A program made the position numbers and the translations under genes. A stretch of DNA of 10,000 bases from Acropora yongei (lineage: Eukaryota > Cnidaria > Anthozoa > Scleractinia > Acroporidae). The stretch is from contig BLFN01000393.1 of NCBI GenBank assembly GCA_014634225.1, positions 2,672,169 to 2,682,168 on the forward strand. The letters are read 5' to 3'. This document shows positions 1-7,245 of this stretch, piece after piece. Below the pieces are notes generated by a model. That model worked only from the letters and a program-made list of their open reading frames with translations, was not told the DNA's origin and made no database searches. Positions within the stretch are counted from its first letter, which is position 1, and each line of letters starts with the position of its first letter.

Positions 1-420
1 TGTCGGATTTGTCAAGTTAAATATTCACTTACTCACGACGAGACAAGTCATTGCGCAAAACTAATTACGGAGGTTTACATCTCAGTAAAAGTATGACGTC
101 TTCAAAGATAATTCAATTAGGATTTATGACAGCTGATAGACGCCTGAAATGTTTCGGTCTTTTTGTTTGAAGAGAGTTGGCACTTAACCAAGTAATACGC
201 TTAAAGCAGAGGTTTAGCTGCAAACCTCTCTTTAGTTTTTTTTTAATTAATGTTTTGATTTTTTTCATGTTTTTAATCATACTTTATTAGTTTTTCGTTT
301 TACGCCGGGTTGTCGTTAACTAGTTCTGTCCTGTACACGCATACGCACATTCGACATGACATGATTCTAAGTTCAACACATTCTTGAACTTCTGAGACTG
401 GCCTTCAAAACTTCAGAGAT
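1..420. other. Non-coding stretch at the window edge with a possible minus-strand splice donor
   Basis: No open frame of useful length is present and the sequence is AT-rich with T runs (about 236-245). The one notable site is a good donor-like sequence on the minus strand at 31-36 (GTGAGT, overlapping a second GTAAGT). If used, a minus-strand first exon would run leftward from the promoter-like block at 421-640 and end at base 37. A CRE-like TGACGTC lies at 94-100. This exon is only a possibility; no protein was recognised. Confidence 0.25.
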
Positions 421-484
421 GCGCGAGGTCTGGCTGAGTACAGCGGCATTTGCTAATCAACGCATGTTAGACAGCGCGCCGTAG

Positions 485-635
485 ACTTAAGCCAATCACA
501 AGGCTTTGTGCAATCACGCGACTGGTAATGAGCGCGGGAAAACGAATCCAACACGAGTCAATTTCCTCTAATTGGTGAAAAACGGCACCGAACCTTCTGG
601 CCAATCAAGGAATTAGGCTTCAATAGTCCAATTTC
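485..635. promoter_or_regulatory. Promoter-like block: four CCAAT boxes around an E2F-type site
   Basis: CCAAT pentamers occur at 492-496, 601-605 and 628-632 on the plus strand and at 571-575 on the minus strand. Two continue as CCAATCA, the preferred NF-Y form. Between them, 532-542 reads GCGCGGGAAAA, whose complement fits the E2F consensus TTTSSCGC. The block is visibly richer in CpG than its flanks (for example 473-481 and 515-535). In animals, NF-Y boxes with an E2F site typify promoters of proliferation-linked genes. No TATA box is evident. The direction is unresolved: no open frame follows on the plus strand, and a donor-like site lies about 400 bases away on the minus strand. The motifs are seen; promoter function is inferred. 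Confidence 0.45.
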
Positions 636-640
636 CTGCT

Positions 641-1175
641 TGAAGGTCACGTAAATTCTTTCTAAGACAAAGTCAATAAGACAAAAATATATCGCGTATC
701 TATTCTGTCAAACTCAAACGCAAACCTCATCATAGTTAGAGCTAAGAAACCATTGTGAAATGTCAGTTTAGGAATATTCTCAGAAGTTTATATCGGCACT
801 GCAGGTAACCATAAAGAGGCATTAGTGGTTTGCACTCGACGTTAAACGCAAATAACTCCTAACAACTAGTCGCAATAGATTGTACAGCACCGAACTGACT
901 GATCAGTGCTGTAAGTTATCTAGAAATAAATGAAAGAACGAAAATGGCATTATAGCAATTTCGAAAATCAGCAATTTTTCCGGCTCCAAGTAAAATTAAC
1001 CATATAATGTCCAAGGACAAAATGATTACTCCTTTCAACAAAATATTCACTGACAGTTTTCTACTTGTAAGCAAATTCGTTTAAGTCCTTGAGGTATTGT
1101 AGTTCAGTCTTTGACTGTCGTATATTGAACTGAGTTATTGGTACATTGAGAAGTAAGGTAGTTCAATAATAAGTT
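641..1175. other. Intergenic, no gene seen; contains a 31-base stem-loop
   Basis: This AT-rich stretch has no coding frame I can support. It contains an inverted repeat at 883-913 (8-bp perfect arms, 15-base loop) and otherwise only short A/T runs. Nothing resembling a tRNA, snRNA or transposon end was found. Confidence 0.4.
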
Positions 1176-1192
1176 TTTATTCGAGATTTATT
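1176..1192 (-). terminator. Twin AATAAA polyadenylation signals for gene A
   Basis: Read on the minus strand, AATAAA occurs at 1181-1176 and again at 1192-1187, about 250 and 265 bases beyond the gene A stop codon. That gives a 3' UTR of ordinary animal length. Between stop and signals, four ATTTA pentamers (plus coordinates 1364-1368, 1342-1346, 1311-1315, 1264-1268) suggest an AU-rich, possibly unstable mRNA. In DNA this AT-rich such hexamers also arise by chance. Confidence 0.4.
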
Positions 1193-1442
1193 CATGATAC
1201 GTTGCGTGATTAAAGGATTTTTAACAACTGAATTTGTCGCCTAATCAGATTAAAAGGCAACATAAATAAGCCAACAGTTTTTCCGTTAAGGCCTCCATTT
1301 TTTATAAGGTTAAATAATCTTTTGTCTTTCCTTTTTTGTTCTAAATAGTTAATTGAGTATTTGTAAATAGCAGCATTTTCGTCTGACCTTTGTATTTATC
1401 CGTAGCTAAGGTAAACTAACCGGATCAAGACGATAAGAAGAA

Positions 1443-2177
1443 CTATAAATCGGTCGAGCACAGATCAGTCTCTGGCCCCAAATCCTCGTTTAGAAATCCA
1501 CTCCATGACATGAAACTTCTTAAATCTCCTCTGTTTGGGTCTCCATTTCTAGAAACCATGGGAAGAATCTCCCCGCTCCACGATGCACTTCGCTTTCTTT
1601 GGCGTCGTACGTTTTTCTGATCTTTATCACGGTTTTTTTGTTTATCAAACTGGATGCCCTGTGTGTCGTTCATGCATTCCTTCTCTTGTAAATAACGTTG
1701 TGTTGAATGGCATGGCGACTCCTGCTGAAAGTTCGCAGCGAATGGGTGTAATTGAAGCATTAAATTAACTTCTTCAGGTGTTTGAACGCAAATTGTTGGA
1801 ATAACAATCTGCTTTTCCTCCGGTGACGTTTTTCCAGTCTTGAAAGGAAAGATATGTCTTCTATGCAACGAAGTGTTTCCCTTCTGCTTCGCTCCACATG
1901 TCGAATTCTCAGGTTCCGATCTTCTTTGCTTTGCCTTTGACCCAAACAGCGAGCTCAGTTTTAGACTCTGCGGTGTGTGTTGATTGTCTTTCTTCATCAT
2001 TCTTGGTAAAGTAGAAGATCTTGTCCTGCGTAGGGATGTCACATCGACAGTCGCAGAGGAACCACTTTTAACCACACAAGGGATGTCCTCCGCCGACCGA
2101 GCGCTTCGATGTTTCAACGAAGAGAACGCTCGAAAACACATAATCGTGTGTTTTTTATCCACAAGAGGCTTCTCCAT
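1443..2177 (-). CDS. Gene A: uncharacterised 244-residue basic Ser-rich protein with 14-3-3-type motif and PDZ-ligand C-terminus
   Basis: I do not recognise this protein. It starts at an ATG in a strong context (A at -3, G at +4). Two in-frame stops lie just upstream (2208-2210, 2211-2213), so it begins here or follows an acceptor within those 30 bases; an AG sits immediately before the ATG. There is no signal peptide or membrane segment, and the composition suggests a mostly disordered protein. Residues 53-58 are RSSTLP, an exact mode-1 14-3-3 pattern (RSx[S/T]xP). Residues 85-89 are RRSEP. A basic run at 191-196 could be a nuclear signal and leads into RSASWS (196-201). SWSG occurs twice (199-202, 224-227). 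The chain ends LCSTDL; Thr-242, Asp-243, Leu-244 fit a class I PDZ ligand. A TATA box lies upstream at 2461-2468. The tail shared with gene B (6459-6806) is the best sign that this frame is real. The frame could instead be the last exon of a longer gene. Confidence 0.6.
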   Translation of the reverse strand: MEKPLVDKKHTIMCFRAFSSLKHRSARSAEDIPCVVKSGSSATVDVTSLRRTRSSTLPRMMKKDNQHTPQSLKLSSLFGSKAKQRRSEPENSTCGAKQKGNTSLHRRHIFPFKTGKTSPEEKQIVIPTICVQTPEEVNLMLQLHPFAANFQQESPCHSTQRYLQEKECMNDTQGIQFDKQKNRDKDQKNVRRQRKRSASWSGEILPMVSRNGDPNRGDLRSFMSWSGFLNEDLGPETDLCSTDL

Positions 2178-2401
2178 CTTTAATATTCCAATGAAGATGA
2201 AACGGTGTCACTATTCTATTCCGCTGGAAACACGAATCACAGAATCCAACAATATTGGCTTCAGTTTGCGTGAGATTTTTCTCCTGCAAGAAACCTCCAG
2301 CTTTGTCACGGCAACGTTATCTGCTGTAACTGATACCCAATCTCCTCTTACATTTCCTGCTCTTGTGTCTTCTAATCTAGACGTTAGGACACGAGTCAAG
2401 T

Positions 2402-2468
2402 ATTTGCATGCTTCTGTTTTTGCCTTGTAGGCATGAGTATCATCACTTGACCTACTGCTGTATTTATA
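2402..2468 (-). promoter_or_regulatory. Candidate core promoter of gene A: TATA box and octamer
   Basis: On the minus strand, 2468-2461 reads TATAAATA, a canonical TATA box. It predicts a start site near 2430-2440 and an unspliced 5' leader of about 255-260 bases. Bases 2402-2409 are a perfect POU octamer (ATTTGCAT on the plus strand), just downstream of the predicted start. The leader holds several short upstream ATG frames (for example from about 2435 and 2409) that end quickly, which could damp translation. TATA-driven promoters in animals are often inducible. The match is exact, but function is inferred from position only. Confidence 0.45.
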
Positions 2469-2469
2469 A

Positions 2470-3690
2470 GATCTTTAGGGAACTTGTTATTTCATTAGGC
2501 AACCATTGTCTGGGGTTGTAACCGTGCTAGAAGACGATACGTCTATGAGACATTGTTAGTGGGCGCACAAATTCACTGCCGTCGGAAACGATGTTTTCGG
2601 TTGCTTCTTCAAGTGTCAAGCCTCATTTTTTGTAGACAAAAAATGCAAATATGAAATGAAGATTTTTGTTGTTTGGGTTAGAGCAGAAATCATGTGTGTT
2701 TATCCATAAAATGGCGGCCAATAAATTTCGAGCTTTTTCTGAAGAAGACGGTATAAGCTCCAATACAATTCAATGACTTCATTGAAAGACGGAAGAACGA
2801 TTTTAAAAGGTATAAAATGAACAATTTCAGCTTGAAGTTGTAATTATATAAGAAGGCTTCAGTTTTTTAAAACGGAAAAAACTGTTCAAACTGTCTTGTT
2901 TCGTGTCAAACACTATTATCTTCAAAAAAGACAAATGATCTTTAACTCTCGGCTTCATTCTCTACTTGGCGCAATTGAAGAAGCCCAAAGAAGTGCTAAA
3001 GCTTAAGTGATGTTCTTTTGATAAAAAAGGAAGCAACTTGAAACAAAACCGCTTGAGTCTCTTTCAAGCGTAGGTCTTAAAATCCCACTGGTAGCTGACG
3101 CAAGAGAGTTTCTCTTACTCCCTTTACCGACTGTGCACACTAAGAACTCAATTTCGATAATGATATAGTTTTCGTGTTGACGAAATTATTGTTGTAGGCC
3201 ATTTTTTGTCCGTTTTGTCTTCAGAGTCCTTATTATACGAAATCGCTATCAGAACCCAAACATAGTTAGCTATAAATAGCAATATCCTTAGGTTTTATCG
3301 AGTGTGACCACTCGTCTCAAAGCTTATTTTCAACATAGCTCGTTTTCCCGGCCTTTGTTCTTTCAAGCTGATTATATTAAACTGCTTTAAAAGCCGGTGG
3401 CGGCTTTGATCGTAACAGGGGAGACCGGGGCTGATGGCTAATAATATTTCCCTAGGGGAATGTTAGAATTGATAATCCCCTATGGAAACATTTTAGGCAC
3501 CTCGTGGATATGTGATTCATACATATACCCCGTCGTTGTCTAAAATAACCCTTATATTTACGTTAAAATTGGAGAATTTTTGTTTTCAAGTGCGAATTTT
3601 CCTTAAGTTAACTTTTGTAGTCGACGATTGCGGTGCATAGGCATAACATATCCTGACCGTTTGTTAAAGAAGGTCATCGCTCTCAGGTCA
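2470..3690. other. Intergenic, no gene seen
   Basis: No coding frame is convincing on either strand. A TATAAAA at 2811-2817 (plus) has no open frame after it and is probably chance. The segment 3386-3500 is more GC-rich than its surroundings. It contains a perfect 7-bp hairpin with a 4-base loop (3390-3407) and an imperfect palindrome at 3448-3460, so it may be the remnant of an old repeat. No RNA gene was recognised. Confidence 0.4.
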
Positions 3691-3876
3691 CAGGGGCGGA
3701 TCTAGGAGATAGGTGTAGGGCTGCGCACTCCCTCCCCCTCGAGATGCCCTGAGGCTTTCTAAATGTCCTAAAATGAGAAGTATTCTTCAAAAGCAGCACG
3801 AGACAAGGTTGAAGTCATTTCTTAGTGATGCAGCATCTCCCCTTCTCTCCTAAGAATAATCCTGAATCCGCACCTC
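3691..3876. mobile_element. Non-autonomous hAT-like MITE, about 186 bp
   Basis: The left end at 3691-3707 begins CAGGGGCGGATCTAGGA. The right end at 3860-3876, read in reverse, is GAGGTGCGGATTCAGGA, matching the left end at 13 of 17 positions. The CAGGGGCGGATC-type terminus is characteristic of many hAT-superfamily elements and their MITEs across animals. The interior is too short to encode a transposase and has pyrimidine-rich tracts (3728-3740, 3838-3850). hAT elements make 8-bp target duplications, but the flanks (3683-3690 and 3877-3884) do not match, so the copy is either old and decayed or its edges are slightly off. Several terminal mismatches also point to an old insertion. It lies roughly midway between the starts of genes A and B. 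Confidence 0.7.
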
Positions 3877-5800
3877 GGTTATCTACAGCCCAAAATTGTG
3901 AGCCGGAGGATAAGCGGGTTTTTTTTCTAGAAATATATCGCTTCTGCAATTAAGCCACCTTGCGTCGCTCTGGCCTACTGCCAAGTAGTCCAGTGCTGTA
4001 TTTGGACCGATTCTAAGATAATGATACGGGAAAATGAAAGTTAAAGTTGAATAGTATTCTTAGATGAACAACTTTCCCTTGTTATACGAAACGTTAACTT
4101 AACGATAAGGGCTGAGGGACGCTTCGACACATCTATCATGCAAACTCATTCTGCTCGTTGTCTCGAAAGTCCTCGACATATCTGCAGCAGAGTTAGTGTT
4201 TAGAACTGAATTCTCGCAAATGTCCATTTGTACAAAAATTTGGGCGTACGGGAAATTTAGGCGTGAACTTTAATTGCAATCAAATAATTAATAAACATCC
4301 AATTTATGTCCACACGGACGTTTAAAGATGAATTATAAATGAGATACTTGACGACCTTATCAATTTTACACAGGCGCTCTTGGTCTGTAGCTTATAATCT
4401 TTCTGTACATATTAGAACCTACGAGAAGAAATTTTAACATTGTATCTCTTATAAAATTTCACCGGCAGACAAATGACCTGGTAACGCATTTTTTAAAATT
4501 GCTGTTAAAGACGCTGGAAAACGCTTTTTAATTGAGTGTCGAAAGGAGTTTCAAGTATTTGCTGAATGATCTTAGCCAATGAGGGGCAAACATAAAGCAA
4601 TTGTGGCTGATTGCTCGCACAATTTTTCCCGGGCTATGCACCGGGTGCACCATGAAGTTGCTTTCTCCCTTGAAAAGCTTTCAGAAAACAAGAAACATGA
4701 GAAGTAGTCTTTTTTTCTTGTTTTTCTATTGGATTTGAGGTAAGGTGTTTGCAAGCAAGAGTCCAAGGAATTCAACATGCTTCATTGACAACCTTTGAAC
4801 TAACATATCATATTTTATCTTTGTTTGTAAGCTATTCACAACAAAAAACTTATCACGAACTTGCTTTACTCATTAGAATCTTCGAGAACAAATTTCAATG
4901 CGGTCTTTTTTGGAGAAGTGTGCATGCCTGTCATTTTTTCAATTTCCGAGTCTTCATTGGTGTAAGTTGAAATAATCCAAATGTATTTTTATGCAAAATG
5001 GTGGTATTTTTAGCTTTCCGCTAGGTAGACCGTGAATGACAACAACGGATGTTTACTTTCGACGTCTAACGTCAAGCATTCGCTAAATTCAGGCTAATAT
5101 TTGGCATAAAACCTCGACAATCCTCATATTGTTTCCATACTATTTCTTGCAAGTGCTTGCTCTAAAGCTGTTACAGCAGTCAGTTAGAAGTAAGAACTCA
5201 GCTGAAATCAAACGTCTCGTTGACTTTGGCTCTCGCCACTCCACCTGTAAAACTTGGTGAAACGGCTTCTCATATCCTCATGACGTTTGCAATCTTGGTA
5301 AAAATTTAGTTGATAGTTGAGCCAAACAAGTTATAAACTATGCGTCAATCAAAAGAAAATGACAATATTGTTTTCCATTATTATCCAAACTGAGCAGCCG
5401 CTACAAGGTGTTTGAGAAGAGTGCATCATTTTTTTTTTTGAGTAAGGAAGGCAAAGCGCGGGACGCCAATGTTCAGCCATCGATAAACAGAAACTTTATT
5501 GATTTAAGGAGGCAAATTTCGCGATACAATGAATCCGGCGCGCGTTTTACAAGTAGGACATACATTTCTTTGCCGTGCGAAACGGCAGGGCCAGTCCACA
5601 GCGTTACAGCGTGCATAATACCGTCTTTTATCTTGTTTATCTTTTATCCGCTAAAGAATACCTTGCCAATTTTGTACAACGAAAAATAAAAGATTGAAAA
5701 TCGTGATTGCGCAAAGCTCTATGTGGAGATTTTGTTTCTAAATTACTGAAACTCCCTATTGAAAAAACCAGTAACGCCTAAAAGAAGTGACCTTTACCAC
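3877..5800. other. Long intergenic stretch, no gene seen
   Basis: About 1.9 kb with no frame I can support. A 68-codon minus-strand frame at 4572-4778 and a 93-codon plus-strand frame at 5408-5689 (no ATG start) are within chance expectation and resemble nothing known to me. Small structures include a 13-base palindrome at 4637-4649 (TGCACC-G-GGTGCA) within a GC-richer patch, and a CCAAT box on the minus strand near 4578. An AATAAA on the plus strand at 5685-5690 has no gene upstream that it clearly serves. Confidence 0.4.
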
Positions 5801-5811
5801 CAGCCGGTAAT

Positions 5812-5820
5812 TATATAAAT
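5812..5820 (+). promoter_or_regulatory. TATA-like box, candidate distal promoter of gene B
   Basis: TATATAAAT-like sequence at 5812-5820 is a good TATA match on the plus strand, about 640 bases before the gene B start codon. If used, the transcript would need either a leader of about 600 bases or a spliced 5' UTR. It competes with the nearer TATA-like site at 6223-6230. AT-rich DNA makes chance matches common. Confidence 0.2.
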
Positions 5821-5913
5821 TCTGCCCTGCTTTTCTGAGAAAATAACTACAAGCTGAAGATCTATCGAGTGTTGATTCTTAACTCATTTGTTTAAAGCGT
5901 CCATGAAGACAGG

Positions 5914-5951
5914 CCTGTAAATATATGTAAACACGTGTAAACGTTTACAGG
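5914..5951. promoter_or_regulatory. Forkhead/E-box palindromic cluster
   Basis: This 38-base block has outer arms CCTGTAAA (5914-5921) and TTTACAGG (5944-5951). Inside lie TGTAAACA (5926-5933) and the 12-base perfect palindrome GTAAACGTTTAC (5937-5948), giving three forkhead-type GTAAAC cores in about 23 bases. A CACGTG E-box (5932-5937) sits between two of them. It lies about 510 bases upstream of gene B. The density and symmetry suggest a real enhancer site; binding itself is inferred. Confidence 0.4.
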
Positions 5952-6035
5952 GAGTTAGGAAAGCAACCTCTTATTAACATAATCACCTTTAAGCCATTAT
6001 CTTTTAAGCGTGCCAGTAATTGAAAGATCACGAGA

Positions 6036-6051
6036 TTGGTAAATTTACCAA
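6036..6051. repeat. Perfect 16-bp palindrome
   Basis: The sequence TTGGTAAATTTACCAA is fully self-complementary. It lies 85 bases past the forkhead cluster and about 410 bases before gene B. It could bind a dimeric transcription factor, but I know no consensus for it. Confidence 0.5.
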
Positions 6052-6192
6052 CGGAAACTACGTGACAATATCAAAACAGTTCAAATGTTGGCAGCTAAGG
6101 AGTTCTCCTCAAAAGAAAATTGTTGGAGAACCCTTAACTAGGGGTCGTGAATTTGATGTTATTTGAAAATTGAAGAGGTCAAGCTCTGCGCC

Positions 6193-6230
6193 CTAAATAT
6201 AGCAAACGCAATCAGGGAGATCTTTATATG
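6193..6230 (+). promoter_or_regulatory. Candidate proximal promoter of gene B: MEF2 site and TATA-like box
   Basis: Bases 6193-6202 read CTAAATATAG, an exact match to the MEF2 consensus YTAWWWWTAR. Twenty bases further, 6223-6230 reads TTTATATG, a moderate TATA-like box that would place a start near 6255 and give a leader of about 200 bases. Spacing and orientation fit a compact plus-strand promoter for gene B, but the TATA match is imperfect. Confidence 0.3.
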
Positions 6231-6458
6231 CGGAATGTTTTGTTGACTCACCACTTAGTCGAAATTCTAGCTTTCTTTCTATGAGATCTGCAATTAGCGT
6301 CAAATAACAGAAGCCATCAGGCCAGAGACCAATCGGATTGATCAAAATGTCTCAATGTTTGAGATGATAAATCAAGGTCGTACACCTCGAATACATGTTC
6401 GGCGATTTTTATCTCTTGATTCTTGAACGCTTTAAAAGGATCTACTTAGCAGCTTGCC

Positions 6459-6806
6459 ATGAATGATAAATTCAACACGGAACTCACCAAAAAGATGCGG
6501 CGGAAAAGTTCTGGGAATATGAGCTCGGCGTCTTCCAGTTCAACAAGTTCATCTTTCAGCTGTTTCAGTGGCGAATCGTCTCTCGGCATGGATCTTGGAT
6601 CAGTGAGCGAGGTTGAAGCGCATCTAATAGACATGGCCGAGAATGCCAAACAGCGAAGGAGAGGACGTAGCAAGTCAGTGCCTCACATAAAGAGAGTTCG
6701 CACCTCGTCGACAGATGAACCAATTGACTTGACGGTATACACCAAGATGGATGCCAGGAGCTTCCAAGAAATGCAATCTACGAGCCTTTGTTCTACGGAG
6801 CTTTGA
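6459..6806 (+). CDS. Gene B: uncharacterised 115-residue Ser-rich protein with 14-3-3, CtBP and PDZ-ligand motifs
   Basis: I do not recognise this as a named family. The ATG has G at -3 and an in-frame TAG lies only 9 bases upstream (6447-6449), so it is the natural start unless a weak acceptor at 6452 is used. The frame is more GC-rich than its flanks. Residues 14-17 (RRKS) form a basophilic kinase site, and 22-34 are almost all Ser. An acidic/hydrophobic stretch (45-61) could form a short helix. Residues 66-72 are a basic patch, possibly nuclear. RSKSVP (70-75) is an exact mode-1 14-3-3 motif, RVRTSS (79-84) a second kinase-type site, and PIDLT (88-92) fits the CtBP-binding pattern PxDL[S/T]. 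The chain ends LCSTEL, with Thr-113, Glu-114, Leu-115 as a class I PDZ ligand, nearly identical to the end of gene A (1443-2177, opposite strand). There is no signal peptide or membrane segment. Function is inferred from short motifs only. Confidence 0.65.
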   Translation: MNDKFNTELTKKMRRKSSGNMSSASSSSTSSSFSCFSGESSLGMDLGSVSEVEAHLIDMAENAKQRRRGRSKSVPHIKRVRTSSTDEPIDLTVYTKMDARSFQEMQSTSLCSTEL

Positions 6807-6848
6807 TGCTTTGAGGTGAATTTCTTCTTGGAGGCATTTTCCGCACAA

Positions 6849-6871
6849 TATTGCAAGTATTGCAAGTATTG
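6849..6871. repeat. 9-bp tandem repeat in the probable 3' UTR of gene B
   Basis: The unit TATTGCAAG occurs twice exactly (6849-6857, 6858-6866) and is followed by a partial TATTG (6867-6871). It starts 43 bases after the gene B stop. Each unit includes TTGCAA, a C/EBP-like half site, but in a transcript it may simply be replication slippage. Confidence 0.7.
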
Positions 6872-7239
6872 TCGGCGTGTGAGTCGATTTCAAAGCCATG
6901 AAGAGGATTTAGCCAAAACGTAACAAAACAGCCTCTAACATGGTTCTCGCCGTTACTGTCTCAGTTTGCACAGACATTTGATTCACCCTGTGAGATGTTC
7001 ACATATCCACCGTTCGATTCTGCACAGATGTTTTGCAACGTATAGAAAGAAAAACGCCAGATGTTGGCCAGGGTCTTAGTAGTGGTATGCGCAACTTGAA
7101 GACGGTTTTCGAGACGCTTTACTCGTAATTGGGGACTTAATAGCATTGATTTCATGATCATACGGCTATAGACGGTTACTTTAAGAGTCAGGCTGCAGCG
7201 GTATCCACTTTTACTCAGTGCATTTAACTTACTCTAAGT

Positions 7240-7245
7240 ATTAAA
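7240..7245 (+). terminator. Possible ATTAAA polyadenylation signal for gene B
   Basis: ATTAAA, the commonest variant signal in animals, lies 434 bases after the gene B stop. The first canonical AATAAA on this strand downstream of gene B that I found is at 7685-7690. Either could end the transcript; no GT-rich downstream element is obvious. Confidence 0.2.

Noticed and set aside
898..915. CAGTGC at 905-910 considered as an iron-responsive element loop
   Set aside because: The five bases on each side cannot pair to form the required upper stem. The CAGTGC at about 3990 also fails.
2211..2399. 62-codon minus-strand frame directly ahead of gene A in the same frame
   Set aside because: It opens on TTG and ends at two consecutive stops; it lies in the probable leader. 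Read-through is not supported.
1984..2430. 148-codon plus-strand frame overlapping gene A
   Set aside because: It opens on TTG, has no motif, and lies partly antisense to gene A, whose tail has independent support from gene B.
4572..4778. 68-codon minus-strand frame with an ATG and several Cys
   Set aside because: Length is within chance expectation, no recognisable motif, and the Cys spacing fits no zinc-binding pattern I know.
5408..5689. 93-codon plus-strand frame
   Set aside because: It opens on GTG, not a eukaryotic start, and shows no domain. The overlapping AATAAA at its end is probably incidental.
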